A DNA stretch of 64,000 bases from positions 2,046,001-2,110,000 of the forward strand of contig NC_014761.1 in NCBI RefSeq assembly GCF_000183745.1, read 5' to 3'. The notes below the pieces were generated by a model that was not told the origin of the DNA, made no database searches, and was given only the letters and a program-made list of their open reading frames with translations. Both the position numbers and the translations under genes were made by a program. The DNA comes from Oceanithermus profundus DSM 14977. GTDB taxonomy: Bacteria; Deinococcota; Deinococci; Deinococcales; Marinithermaceae. Positions 41,595 to 52,200 of the stretch are shown here, in pieces; the first letter of the stretch is position 1, and every line of letters starts with the position of its first letter.

Positions 41595-42400
41595 TGGACG
41601 CCGTTTCGCTGGGCCCCTTCGTGATGCCGCTGGACCGCCTCTTCACCCTGCTGGCCCTCGCCGGCTTCCTCGCCACCGCCGAACTGATGGCGCGCAGGCT
41701 CAAGCGCCCCTTCCTTTCCAACTGGGCCTGGAACGCCGTCTTCGCCGGCCTGGTCGCCGCGCGGCTGGGCTACGTCGCCGGCCACTGGCCCATCTACCGC
41801 GAGGACCTGCTCAGCGTGCTCTACTTCTGGCAGGGCGGCTTCGCCCCGCTGTGGGGCCTGCTGGGCGGCCTCGCCTACACCCTCGCGGCGTTCCGCGGAC
41901 GCCTGGGGGAGCTGCACCTCGTCCTCTGGCCGGCGGCGGGCGGCGCCCTCGTCGCCGCGGCGCTCTTCGGCATCGCCGCGGTCAAGGTGCCCGAACAGGC
42001 CGAGCTGCCCGACCTGACCCTGACGACCCTCGCGGGCGCGCCGCGCAACCTCGCCGACTACCGCGGCCAGCCCGTGGTGATCAACGTCTGGGCGACCTGG
42101 TGCCCCCCCTGCCGCCGCGAGATGCCGATGCTGGCCCAGGCCGAGACGGAGAACCCCGGGGTCGCCTTCGTCTTCGTCAACAGCGGCGAAACCGAGGCCC
42201 AGGTGCGCGCCTTCCTCGACGAAGAAGGGTTGTTCTTCAACCACATGCTCCTGGACCCGGGCCAGCGGCTGATCCCCCGCCTGAACGTGATCGGCTACCC
42301 CACGACCTTCTTCTTCGACCGCGACGGGATGCTGGTGGCGCGCAAGACCGGGGAGCTCAGCCGCGCCGCCCTGGAGGACTTCCTGAAGCGCATCCGCTGA
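41594..42400 (+). CDS. Membrane-anchored TlpA-like protein with Lgt-like N-terminal domain (CPPC)
   Basis: 268 residues. The N-terminal 135 residues contain about four membrane helices with features of prolipoprotein diacylglyceryl transferase (VAARLGYVAGHWPIY ... YFWQGGFAPLWGLLGGLAY resembles the EGG-x-x-x-H/W-GGLLGG block). They lack most of the enzyme, so catalysis is doubtful. The C-terminal part is a thioredoxin domain with WATWCPPCRREMPML and GYPTTFFFD. The ATG overlaps the previous TGA. It may anchor the redox domain at the membrane. Confidence 0.82.
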   Translation: MDAVSLGPFVMPLDRLFTLLALAGFLATAELMARRLKRPFLSNWAWNAVFAGLVAARLGYVAGHWPIYREDLLSVLYFWQGGFAPLWGLLGGLAYTLAAFRGRLGELHLVLWPAAGGALVAAALFGIAAVKVPEQAELPDLTLTTLAGAPRNLADYRGQPVVINVWATWCPPCRREMPMLAQAETENPGVAFVFVNSGETEAQVRAFLDEEGLFFNHMLLDPGQRLIPRLNVIGYPTTFFFDRDGMLVARKTGELSRAALEDFLKRIR

Positions 42401-42412
42401 ACCGGAGAACCC

Positions 42413-42898
42413 ATGCCACCGACCCGCGTCCTTTTCGTCTGCCTGGGCAACATCTGCCGCAGCCCCCTCGCCGAGGGCGCGGCGCGCAAGCTCGTGCGCG
42501 AGCGCGGACTGGAGGACCGCTTCCGCTTCGACTCCGCGGGCACCGCCGGCTACCACGAGGGCGAGCCCTACGACCCGCGCGTGCGGAAGGTGCTCGCGGC
42601 CCACGACGCGCTCTTCCCGCACACCGCCCGCCGCATCACGGCGGAGGACTACCGCGCCTTCGACTGGATCCTGGGCATGGACGAGGAAAACCTGCGCGAC
42701 CTCCGGCGCATGGCCCCGCCGGGTGCCTCGGCGCGCATCGCGCTCGTCACCGAGCCCTGGGGCGGCGGCCGGGTCACCGACCCCTACTACGAGAGCGATT
42801 GGGCCTGTGAGCAGACCTACCTCGAACTCGAGGACCTGGTGGGCCGCTGGCTCGAGCGCTGGTCGAACGGCGAAGATGGACCCGAGGGAACTGCTTAA
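42413..42898 (+). CDS. Low-molecular-weight protein-tyrosine-phosphatase family protein
   Basis: 161 residues. Active-site loop C10-LGNIC-R16-S (Cx5R) and the acid DPYY near residue 124. Overlaps the fructosamine kinase gene by 23 nt. Bacterial members next to fructosamine kinases have been shown to dephosphorylate sugar phosphates such as ribulosamine 5-phosphate, so a deglycation role is as likely as tyrosine dephosphorylation. Confidence 0.9.
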   Translation: MPPTRVLFVCLGNICRSPLAEGAARKLVRERGLEDRFRFDSAGTAGYHEGEPYDPRVRKVLAAHDALFPHTARRITAEDYRAFDWILGMDEENLRDLRRMAPPGASARIALVTEPWGGGRVTDPYYESDWACEQTYLELEDLVGRWLERWSNGEDGPEGTA

Positions 42899-43679
42899 CC
42901 GCGCCGGGCTGCCCCCCGAGGGCCGGGCCGAACCGCTGGCCGGCGGCGACATGGGGCGCGTCTGGCGGCTGGGGCCCTACGTCGTCAAGACCCATCCGAA
43001 CCCGCCGCGGGGCCTCTTCCCCGCCGAGGCCCGGGGCCTCGGCGCGCTGGCCGCGGCGGGCGTGCGCGTGCCCCGGGTGCACTGGGTGGGCGAGGAGGGG
43101 ATCGTGCTCGACTACCTGCCCCCCGGACCGGCGGACTGGGCGGGGTTGGGGCAAACGATCGCCCGTCTGCACGCGCACAGCAGCGCGCGCTACGGAACCG
43201 ACGACCCCGTCTTCCTGGGGCGGTTCGAACTGCCCGCGGGAACGCGGACGGACTGGACCGGCTTCTGGGTGGAGCGGCGGCTGCTGCCGCTCCTGCAGGC
43301 AACCCGCAGCGCCCTGGGGGAACTGGCCGGGCCGCTGGAGCGTTTCGCGCGCGCCTTCGACTGGCCGGCCGAGGGTCCGGTCCTCGTGCACGGCGACCTG
43401 TGGAGCGGCAACGTACTGATGAGCGCCGAGGGCCCGGCGCTGATCGACCCCTCGGCCTGGTACGGCGAGCGCGCCGTGGATCTGGCGATGATGCGGCTCT
43501 TCGGCGGGTTTCCCGAGGTCTTCTGGTCGAGCTACGAAGCGGCGCGGCCCGTTCCGCCGGAGGTGCGCGAGGCGCTGCCCGCCTACCAGCTCTACTTTCT
43601 GCTGGTGCACGTGCACTTCTTCGGCTCGGGCTACCTTTCCGGGGTGCGCCGGGTGCTGCAGCACTACGGTTTCCTATAG
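42876..43679 (+). CDS. Fructosamine/ribulosamine 3-kinase
   Basis: 267 residues, protein-kinase-like fold. Catalytic loop VLVHGDLWSGNVLM and metal site LIDPSAWYGERAVDLAMM are diagnostic for FN3K. It phosphorylates ketosamines formed by non-enzymatic glycation so that they break down, a repair activity of value at high temperature. Start ATG at 42876 gives a family-length protein beginning just before the conserved core; the longer frame upstream overlaps the phosphatase. Confidence 0.9.
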   Translation: MDPRELLNRAGLPPEGRAEPLAGGDMGRVWRLGPYVVKTHPNPPRGLFPAEARGLGALAAAGVRVPRVHWVGEEGIVLDYLPPGPADWAGLGQTIARLHAHSSARYGTDDPVFLGRFELPAGTRTDWTGFWVERRLLPLLQATRSALGELAGPLERFARAFDWPAEGPVLVHGDLWSGNVLMSAEGPALIDPSAWYGERAVDLAMMRLFGGFPEVFWSSYEAARPVPPEVREALPAYQLYFLLVHVHFFGSGYLSGVRRVLQHYGFL

Positions 43680-43698
43680 CGTAAAATGAACGGGCGCC

Positions 43699-44490
43699 AT
43701 GGAAGGCACCTTCGCCCTGCTCGGACCGCTCGACCTGCTGCAGCTCCTCGCCCGCGGCGGGAAGAAAGGGGTGTTCCAGACCCTCGCCCCCTCGGGTAAG
43801 GGGGCCGTCTACCTGCACGGGAGCCGCGTCACCCACGCCCACTGGGGCGGGGTCGTGGGCGAGGAGGCGATGATGCGGGTCCTCCTGCTCAAGGAGGGCC
43901 GTTTTCGTTTCATCGAGGGCGCCGAGGCCGACGAGGTCACGCTCGAGCGCGACCTGGACCACTACCTGCTCCAGGCCATCCGCCGCCTCGACGACCGCGT
44001 CGAGGTCAGCCCCTTCGACCGGGTCAAGTTCGGCCAGGGCGGCCGCGTGGGGCACCTGACCCTCAACCCCGACGAGCTGGCCCTCTTCACCCACCTGAGC
44101 AAACCCATCTCGGTCCTCGACCTAGCCGTGGCCAGCGAGAAGCCGCTGCGCACGGTCATGACCACGCTGGGCCACCTCGCCCGCCTCGGCGTGATCGAGG
44201 TGGAGCACCGCGCCCCCCACACCGCCCGCCTCACGCTCGCCATCAAGGACCCGCTGCCCCCCTACGCCCACGTCGACGAGTTGCTGCTCTCGACCTGGCG
44301 GTTGCACTACGGCCGTTTCGACCACGTGCACGTGCGGGTGGACAACCGCACCCTCAGCCTCCCGGTGCGGGGCGCCGAGAACCTCGGCGGCCTCCTCCTC
44401 CTCGGCACCGGTCAGCTGATCATGCACGAACTGCAAGCCGGCCAGACCCTGATGGTCTGGCCGGCCCTGCCCCACGCCGGTGGGGCCTGA
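43699..44490 (+). CDS. DUF4388-domain protein
   Basis: 263 residues. The N-terminal 100 residues (GPLDLLQLLARGGKKGVFQT, VYLHGSRVTHAHWGG, GEEAMMRVLLLKEGRFRF) match DUF4388, found in bacterial signalling proteins with PatA-type receivers. A winged-helix-like middle (LFTHLSKPISVLDLAVASEK ... TLGHLARLGVIEVE) and a beta-rich end (RVDNRTLSLPV) follow. No receiver domain is present. Role unknown, possibly motility or surface signalling. TAAAAT (43682-43687) lies 11 nt upstream. Convergent with the surface operon, 9 nt apart. Confidence 0.75.
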   Translation: MEGTFALLGPLDLLQLLARGGKKGVFQTLAPSGKGAVYLHGSRVTHAHWGGVVGEEAMMRVLLLKEGRFRFIEGAEADEVTLERDLDHYLLQAIRRLDDRVEVSPFDRVKFGQGGRVGHLTLNPDELALFTHLSKPISVLDLAVASEKPLRTVMTTLGHLARLGVIEVEHRAPHTARLTLAIKDPLPPYAHVDELLLSTWRLHYGRFDHVHVRVDNRTLSLPVRGAENLGGLLLLGTGQLIMHELQAGQTLMVWPALPHAGGA

Positions 44491-44499
44491 TCGCGTTCG

Positions 44500-47400
44500 C
44501 TAACGCACCCGCACCCGGTAGCAGACCGTGCCGCCGGCACCGGCGCGCAGCAGGGGCTCCGCCCTGAGCGTCACCAACCCGTAAGCCCACGCGCCGGCGT
44601 CGGCGTCGGCCGCCGCGCTGAGGCGGTGCGCCGTACCCGAGGCGTCGGTCCAGAGCAGGGTCTCGTCGGCCGCGGGGTCGCTGTCGTAGGCGTCGGTCAC
44701 CACGTCGGCGAAGTAGGGCACCGGATCGTGAATCGTCACGTCGGTCACGTCTTCGGTGCCGTCGTTGAGGTAGCGGATGCAGTACTCGAGCACGTCGCCC
44801 GGGCGCGCCGCCACCGCGGTGGCGTAACCGGACGCGGGCACGTTCTGGGTGACGTTGCGCACGACCTTCTCCAGGCTTAAACCGCCCTGAACGCGCACGG
44901 TGGTGGTGTCGACCACCGCGTCCACCTCGACGACGCCGGGGTTCTGGTCCCAGGCCAGCTCGGCCGTCAGCTGCGCCAGGTCCACGGCCCCCTCGGGCTC
45001 GCCGTCGGGCACGAGGACGCGCACCTCGACGGCGCAGGCACGGAACGAACCGTCGGGGTCGCGCGGCCAGGCGTCGGTGACGCCGAAGCCGGGCTGCTCG
45101 GTGGCCGAAAGGGTCCGCCAGGGCTCTGAGGCGTCGAAGCCGCCGCTGCAGTCGGCGTCCACCCGCACCTGGTAGACGTAGTCGCCGCCGGTGCGTTTGA
45201 AGGTCACGACCCCCTGGGTGCCGGGCTTGTAGGTGTGCACGTAGGTCACCGCGCCGGGGCTGGTGGCCGTGCCCTGCTGGTCGGAGCGGAAGGCGCCGTC
45301 GCGCACGACCCCGAAGTTGCGGTCGGCCAGCTGCCGACCTGCGAGGCCCGCGGCGTCGCCCAGGAGCTGGGCAGAAGCGGTGTGGTCGGGGTCGGTCGCT
45401 GCGGTCGCGTCGGTCCAGTCACCGGCGGGCTGGACGGTGCCGGGGAAGTTGTAGCCGCTGGCGGGGCGCTCGTCGTGGAAGAGGCGAACGCTGCCCCAGT
45501 CGGCGGGCACGTAGACGGCGTAGCGGCCGTCGGCTCCGGTAAGCACGGTGCGTCGGCGGGTGCCGTCGCCGACGGTGACGGGCACCGAGGGCACGCCCGG
45601 CTCGCTGCCGTCCTGCACGGCGTTGTTGGGGGTGCCGGCGGCGTTGCCGGTGTCGTAGAAGACGGTGCCGGTCACGAGCGCGCCGTGGAAGAGGCCGAAG
45701 TCGTGACCGCCCGAAGGGGTCTGCGCCTCGACCTGCCCCGGGGTGACGACGAGCGGCCGGACGCCCGCCGGCGGGTTGACGTAGAGCCAGCCGTCGGCCT
45801 GCGGGTCGTAGGGCGTGGCGTCGTTCGGGTCGTTGTTCTCCGAAAGCACCAGGCAGTAACTTCCGGCGCGCACGGCCGTGAAACCGTAGCCGCCCGTCCC
45901 GTCGACGGTCGCCACTTCTTCGGCAGGGACAGGGAAGCCGTTCGTGCAGTCGCCGTCGGGATCCGCGAAGCGCTTGACGTAGAGCGTGGGCGGGTTCGCC
46001 GAATCGAGGTCCGTCGGCCCGACGGCCGGATCCGCACCGTCGCGCTGGCCGTTGGGGTCGAGGTCGTGGTAGAGCCCGCCCGAGACCGGGATGCCCGGCG
46101 GCACCACCCGGGCGTTGGCGCTGAACTCCGAGGTGTTGTTCTGGTCGTCGATGACGATCGCGGTCACCACCGCGCCCGTGGTGAGCCCGCTCACGCTCAG
46201 CGTCTTGGAGAAGCGGCCGTTCGTGAAGTCGCCGCTTTGCAGCGGAACGCCGATCACGTAGGTCCGGCCCTCGCCGTGGGGCTCGCTGGCGCCGTCGTTC
46301 AGGAAGACCTCGCCGGCGTTGTTGCCGTCGTCGTCGGCGATGTAGAGCTCGAGCGTCCAGGTCGCCCCGCCCGCGGGCTGCAGCTGCGTCGCGGGGGTGC
46401 CGATGAAGCCCTCGAGGGTCAGGTTGGCGCCGTCGAGCTCCGCCTTGGTGAGGACCGGGTAGTCCAGGCCGGCGTTTTGCTCCTGACTGCTCGTGACCCC
46501 GTCGTTGGCGCTTACGCCGTCGCCGGTGGGGTTGTCGTTCCAGGCGTTTCCGTGGGTCTGGTCCAGGTCGATGGCGATCGAGCCGTTGCCGTAGAAGCTG
46601 TTCTGGGAAATGCGGTTTCGGGTGCTGACGAAGACCCGGTTGGGATCGTGGTTTCGGGTCACCACCACGCCGGCGGCGAAGTTTCCGGAAACGACGTTCT
46701 TCTCGAAGGTGTTCCCCGAGGCCATGATGCGCGCGCCGTAGCGTTCGACGTTGTCGGCGCCGTTGAAGTAGGGGTTGTTGTCGGGGTTGTGGCCGTTGTC
46801 GCGCACCGTGTTGTTGCGCCAGACGTTGCCCCCGGTCCCCTGCCAGGAGTCCAGGCCCGGACCGTTGTTGGACACCACGCAGTTCTCCAGGACCTGCGAG
46901 CCGCCCGTATCGTCCTCGACGGAGATCCCGTCGGCGTTCCAGCGGCCCAGCCAGTTCGCGCGGCGCACCTCGTTTTGCTGGATCGTTCCGCTGCCCGAGT
47001 TGGCCCCGTAGACGAAGATGCCCTGGTGGCCGATATGGGCGACCACGTTGTGCGCGATCGTCCAACCGGAGGCCACGGAGGTTCCCAGCTGGCCGTAGAG
47101 GTGCACGCCGTTGCCGCGGGTGCGCTCGGCGGCGGCGGGAACGCTCGCGTCGGCGTGCAGGCCCACCAGGCTGTAACGCACGGTGAAGCCGGCGCCCGCC
47201 TGCACGACGAAGACGTCGCCGGTGGGGTCGGGGTCGTAGCCCGCGTCCGCGGGATCGGTGCGCGCCTGCGAGCCCGAGCCAAAGGCGGCCACGCGCTCGA
47301 TCAGCACGTTGGGGCCCGGGGTGTCGACCTTGAAGACCCAGTCGTGGGTGGCGTCGGCCTTGACTTCCAGCTCGGGCAGGTCCACGGCGGCGAAGGGGAC

Positions 47401-49275
47401 CTGGTCCACCCCCACGGCGCTGCAGCTGCGCGGGGCGCTGCCGGCGTTGGGGTTGCGTGCGGCGGTGCCGCTGGCGTAGTCGAAGGCGGCGCCGCTGACG
47501 GTGGTGTCGCCGTCGGTGATCGCGGGCAGCGGATCGTTCGGGGTCACGGCCACGGTCCACCAGCTCCGGCCCGCGGGCAGGGGCACCGCGGGGGTGAAGC
47601 GCATGGCGTTGCCGCCGGAGATCGCGTTGGCGTTCTGGAGGAACTGGCGCAGGCCGCCCTGGGCGGTGCGGTTCGCCGCGGCGTCGTCGTCCTGGTCGCT
47701 CGTGTTGGTGACGACGTTGAAGGAAAAGCCGAAGTCGACGCCGGTGACGATGCCGTCGTGCACGCCCACCTTGGCCACGTGCTCGGCGCCGGTGAGCGCG
47801 GAGGCGTCGTCGGATACGCCGCCGCGGCGGCCGCCGAAGCAGACGCCGTCCGAGCTGCGCGGCGCGGCGGCGGTGGCGCCGTCGGCGTCGGCGTCGCAGA
47901 GCGCACCGCCCCAGGCGCCGCCGGCGCCGTAGGTCTGCTCGGCCCAGACGTCGCCCTGGCCGAACCCGGCGTTGAACCCGGCGGCGGGGGCCACCGTGCG
48001 CGAGTCGACGACCACCCAGTAGTCCCCGTCGGGGATGTTCTGGAAGGAGTACTCGCCCTGGGCTGTGGTGGTCGCGGTCTGCCCCGCGACCGGGGTGTCG
48101 CCGGCGTCGGGCACGCCGTCGCCGTCGTCCTGGTAGAGGGTGATGGTGACGTTCGGCACGGCCACGGCGTCGGCGAGGTCGCCGTCGCCGTTCACGTCCT
48201 CGTAGACCGTGCCTTTGATGATCGCAAGCCCCACCGAGGTGCCCAACACCTGGGGAAAGAAGTGATCGCCGTTGGTGAGGTAGCGGGTGCGGATGGCGTC
48301 GATGCCGGGGGGCAGGTTGCCGAGCTCGACGGTGTCGGCGTCGAAGCCCAGCTGGTTCTTGTAGTTGGGGTCCTTGGCCGTGAACTGCGCGCCCAGGTGG
48401 CTGATGCTCGAGTTCCAGAAGTTGTCCTGGGGGTTCTGGGCGTCGGAGACGTTGCTCAGCGTTCCGGGCAGCGGGCCTACGAGCAGCTGGTCGCCGCTGA
48501 TGCCGTCGTCGCCCTCCCAGACGATCGCCGAGAGGCGGAAGAGGTAGCTACCCGTCACGGGGGTGTCGAGGTTGGTGATGTCGATGTCGATCGAGCCGCC
48601 GCCGGCCAGCTTGGCGTAACCGGCGTCCACGGTGATCGTGCGGTAGGTCTCGCCGGCGCTCGAGTAGACGACGAGCAACGCCCAGCCGCCGTAGAAGCCC
48701 AGGCCGTCGCTGTTGCCGACGACGGCGTCGATGTCGGCGGCCCAGTAGTCGCCGCTCGGGTCGGCGAGGCCCTGCAGCAGCGCCGTGACGTCGGCGTAGG
48801 CGGCGTAGGGATCCCCGTTGTTGTACTGGCCGGTGATGTACTCGGTCCAGTCGGAGGTCACCGTGGTGTAGCCGGTGCCGCCGGGCAGCTTGAACTTGAG
48901 CGTCTTGTTGCCCGAGGCCGTCGTGGTGCGCGCGCCCCAGACGAGCGCGGCGTACTCGACCTGGCTGCCGGCGGGCAGGCTAAGCGTCGCCCGCGAGGAG
49001 CTGGTCGTGGCGGCGTCGCTGTCGACGTCGATGAAGCCCATGGACCGGTTGCCGTTCTGGATGCCCGAGCTGTTGGGGTCGCAGCTCGTGCAGGTGACCA
49101 GCGCGTTACCGATCGTGAGCAGGTTGCCGCGGAACTCGCTGCCCGCGTTGGTGTACTCCCGCTGGAAGTTGCGGATCGTCTGCGCCTCCACGACCCCCGT
49201 ATGGATCCAGAGGACGAACACCATCAGGATCCACCCCAAGCGGGCCAGGACGCGGCTGTTCATGGTCCGACTCAT
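44500..49275 (-). CDS. Large surface protein with SdrD-B, parallel beta-helix and DUF11 domains
   Basis: 1591 residues. Signal peptide (LGWILMVFVLWIHTGVVEAQ), an N-terminal beta domain (to about 350), a Ca-binding SdrD-B repeat (VYEDVNGDGDLADA, YSFQNIPDGDYWVV), then a right-handed parallel beta-helix (about 640-950, with repeated N-x-N-x-V turns such as NTFEKNVVSGNFAAGV), two further Cna/SdrD-like domains and a C-terminal DUF11 domain. No anchoring motif is seen. The ATG overlaps the stop of the upstream gene. Probably a cell-envelope or outer-layer adhesin. Confidence 0.85.
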   Translation of the reverse strand: MSRTMNSRVLARLGWILMVFVLWIHTGVVEAQTIRNFQREYTNAGSEFRGNLLTIGNALVTCTSCDPNSSGIQNGNRSMGFIDVDSDAATTSSSRATLSLPAGSQVEYAALVWGARTTTASGNKTLKFKLPGGTGYTTVTSDWTEYITGQYNNGDPYAAYADVTALLQGLADPSGDYWAADIDAVVGNSDGLGFYGGWALLVVYSSAGETYRTITVDAGYAKLAGGGSIDIDITNLDTPVTGSYLFRLSAIVWEGDDGISGDQLLVGPLPGTLSNVSDAQNPQDNFWNSSISHLGAQFTAKDPNYKNQLGFDADTVELGNLPPGIDAIRTRYLTNGDHFFPQVLGTSVGLAIIKGTVYEDVNGDGDLADAVAVPNVTITLYQDDGDGVPDAGDTPVAGQTATTTAQGEYSFQNIPDGDYWVVVDSRTVAPAAGFNAGFGQGDVWAEQTYGAGGAWGGALCDADADGATAAAPRSSDGVCFGGRRGGVSDDASALTGAEHVAKVGVHDGIVTGVDFGFSFNVVTNTSDQDDDAAANRTAQGGLRQFLQNANAISGGNAMRFTPAVPLPAGRSWWTVAVTPNDPLPAITDGDTTVSGAAFDYASGTAARNPNAGSAPRSCSAVGVDQVPFAAVDLPELEVKADATHDWVFKVDTPGPNVLIERVAAFGSGSQARTDPADAGYDPDPTGDVFVVQAGAGFTVRYSLVGLHADASVPAAAERTRGNGVHLYGQLGTSVASGWTIAHNVVAHIGHQGIFVYGANSGSGTIQQNEVRRANWLGRWNADGISVEDDTGGSQVLENCVVSNNGPGLDSWQGTGGNVWRNNTVRDNGHNPDNNPYFNGADNVERYGARIMASGNTFEKNVVSGNFAAGVVVTRNHDPNRVFVSTRNRISQNSFYGNGSIAIDLDQTHGNAWNDNPTGDGVSANDGVTSSQEQNAGLDYPVLTKAELDGANLTLEGFIGTPATQLQPAGGATWTLELYIADDDGNNAGEVFLNDGASEPHGEGRTYVIGVPLQSGDFTNGRFSKTLSVSGLTTGAVVTAIVIDDQNNTSEFSANARVVPPGIPVSGGLYHDLDPNGQRDGADPAVGPTDLDSANPPTLYVKRFADPDGDCTNGFPVPAEEVATVDGTGGYGFTAVRAGSYCLVLSENNDPNDATPYDPQADGWLYVNPPAGVRPLVVTPGQVEAQTPSGGHDFGLFHGALVTGTVFYDTGNAAGTPNNAVQDGSEPGVPSVPVTVGDGTRRRTVLTGADGRYAVYVPADWGSVRLFHDERPASGYNFPGTVQPAGDWTDATAATDPDHTASAQLLGDAAGLAGRQLADRNFGVVRDGAFRSDQQGTATSPGAVTYVHTYKPGTQGVVTFKRTGGDYVYQVRVDADCSGGFDASEPWRTLSATEQPGFGVTDAWPRDPDGSFRACAVEVRVLVPDGEPEGAVDLAQLTAELAWDQNPGVVEVDAVVDTTTVRVQGGLSLEKVVRNVTQNVPASGYATAVAARPGDVLEYCIRYLNDGTEDVTDVTIHDPVPYFADVVTDAYDSDPAADETLLWTDASGTAHRLSAAADADAGAWAYGLVTLRAEPLLRAGAGGTVCYRVRVR

Positions 49276-52200
49276 TGGTTACCCCCCTGAGGCTGCGGAT
49301 CCTCGGATCCGCCGAAGAGATCGAGCCTGAGGTAGACGCCCGGGCGGGCTTCCGGGGTCAGCCCCTGGAAACCGCCGAAGGTGTAGCCCAGGTTGACCCA
49401 TACGGGGTCGGCCACGCGGAAGCTGCCCTCGAGGTTGAAAGCGGTGCGCGACACGCCCGCGCCCGGCTGCCACAGCGCCAGCAGCCCGGCGCCCAGGCCG
49501 AAGCGCGGCGTGAAGTAGTAGTTGGCGCCCAGGCCCAGCTGATAGAGGCTGCCGCCGGGGTCGCCGAGGGCCACGCGGTAGGCGGCGCTGGGGCGGAGCT
49601 GGAAGTTGAGGTTCGGGTGCCAGACCGGCGCGAACTCACCTTCGAGCGTCGTGGCCGCCGCGTGCACCAGGCGGTGGTAGGTGAGGAACTGCAGCGCCGC
49701 GCCGCGGAAGGCGTAGGCCAGGGTGAAACGGCCGCGGGTCTCGCTCGCCAACACGTAGTTGGCGTCGAAGGAGACGGTCTGGCGCGCGTCGAGCTGGCCG
49801 GTGGCGCCGCTGCGCAGCGTCAGCTTGCCGCCGTGGGTGCCGGCGGCGCCCTCGACGCCCGCGGTGGCCGCGATCCGGTCGGTGCGGTAGCGCACGCCGA
49901 CGCCGGCGGCGAGCTGCTGGTCGCCGCCGGCGAAGCTCTTCTCGTAACCGGCGCTGAGGTCGAGGGTGGTGCGCTCGCCAAGGGGCAGCGGAACGTCGAC
50001 GCCGAAGCGGGCCCGGTTGCCGTCGCCGCTGGCGCCAGGCAGCTGGTAGCTGAGGCCCAGGTTGGCGGGCCCGAGGCGCTGCTTGAGGCCCACGGTGCCG
50101 CTCGTGCCCACGCCCCAGGTGTGGGCCAGCTCGGCCTCGGCCTCGAGGTTGGCGTCGACGAGGTAGCGGGCCGCCAGCACGCTGAGCGAGGGGGCGGCGG
50201 AGAAGCTCTGGCGGTGGGTCAGCGACGCCTCGGCGCGCTCGGTGCGGTATCCGACGCGGCCCACGCCTTCGAGCGCGGCGCGGCTCCAGTCGTACCCGAG
50301 ACCGAGCCCGCCGGTGATCCGATCGAAGCGGCGCTCGTAGAGGACGTCGCTGCGCTGGTCGCCGGTCGCAGCCCGGTGTTCGAAGACGACCGCGTCGCGC
50401 TCGGAAAGGTGACCGGCCAGGCGCAAGCGGCCTTGCAGGGCGCCGTCGTAGCGCAGGTCGCCCGCGGCCTCCACGCGGCCCCGGCGGCCGCTCGCGCGCA
50501 GGGTGAAGACCGAGCGGCCCGCGTCGAGGCCGTAGCCGATCGCGGCGGAAACGTCGGCGTCCTTGTAGGCGGCCTCGGCGCCGAACTTCCAGGTGGCGCC
50601 GCGGTCGAGGCTGGCCACGCCCGCGCCGAAGCTGAAGGGTCCGCTGCGGTAGCGGCCTCCGGCCCCGAAGGCCAGGACGCTGCGCGCGGTGCTCGCGGGC
50701 GCGTAGGTCACGCGCAAACGAACGGGCTCGAGGTTGCGCTCGCTGGACCAGAGCGGCCGCGCCAGCGTGAGCACGCCGCTGGGGGCGTCGAGGACGTAGT
50801 CGCGCAGCGGCACGAGGCGCGTCGTCCGGGCGCCGGTGATCAGCTCCACGGTTTCGCTGCCGGGTTCGGCGGGCTGGCTGAGCAGGTAGGTGCGGGTGCC
50901 GTCGGGCACGATGACCTCGCTCACCTCACCGGCCGGCAGCAGGGCGAGGAAGCCGCCCGCCTCGAGCGGCCCGCGCGTCTTGGCGTAGAGCGCCGTGGCG
51001 CTCGGCAGGCCGCGGACGCCGGGCAGGGCGAGCGCGGTGCGGTGGTATCCGGCGGTGAAGTCCTCGCGGTCGTAGCGCAGGGCCACGCCGTCTTCGGAGG
51101 CGAGGGGCAGCTCGGCTTCGGCGCCGGCGCCGGTGAGCGGGAAACGGTCGTTCGGGTCCTCGCGGTCCGCGAGGTCGGGGCGGTAGTGCGCGCCCCCGGC
51201 GTCGACGGCCGCGTTCGCGCCCAGCGCCGCCTGCAGGGTGCCGCCCGCCAGGGGCAGCTCGCCGTAGGCCCGGCCCAGACCACCCAGCTCGAAGCCGCCG
51301 CCGTAACGCGCGGTGACGCTGCCCTGGGCCAACCAGAAGGGGCGTTCGGTCCCGGCGACGTAGAAGCGGCTCTCGGACTCGATCGCGTCCTTGGCCATGC
51401 GTACCCGCACCTCGCCAGGGCGCACCATCGGCGCCAGCTCGATCTCGGCCGCGCCGTCACGCAGCAGCGCCTGGTAACCCGACTCGGCGGGGTTGGCGTC
51501 CGGGGTGAGGGGTTCGGGGTCGCTCATCACGGTAACGAATCCCGAACCCGCGGTCAGGCCGGCCGCGTCGCGCGCCTCGATGCGCACGCGCACCGGGCTG
51601 CGGCCGTCGGCGACGGCGCCGAGCGGCCGCGCCACCAGCTCGACGGGGCGGCCGGCGCGGAAGACCTCGACGACGTCGCGCAGGTCGCCGGCGCGCACCT
51701 CGACGCGGTTGGCGCCGACGGCGAGGGGCACGCCGTAGTAGCGCAGCTCCTGGACGCCGCGGGCGGCGTCGTAGGTGGCCTCGCCGAGGCGGTTGGAGCC
51801 GACGGGCTCGCCGTTCACGAGCACCTGCACGTCCTCCCCGTAGGGCGCTTCGACGAAGATCTTGAGCGCGTCGGCGTCGCGCAGCACGCTGCCCGGCGCG
51901 GGCTCGCGGATCATGCCCTCACGCTCGTTGATCTCGAGCGGCCGGGCGCGTTCGTAGTCGTCGAGGCTCAGCTGGCCCTCGAGCGGCAGCTCGCGGTCGC
52001 CCGCCAGCAGCGTGAGCGCGGGCTCGGACAGCTCGGGCAGCGGCCCCTCGTGCTCGAGGGTGTAGCTGAGCACGCCTTCGTGCGCGAAGGGCAGCTTCCA
52101 GATCAGGCGGCCGTCTGCGGCGCGGCGCGGTTCGGCCGTGGGCAGACCGTCCAGGCGGCTGCTGCCCAGGCGGTAGCGCGCCCCTTCGGGCGGCCGGTGG

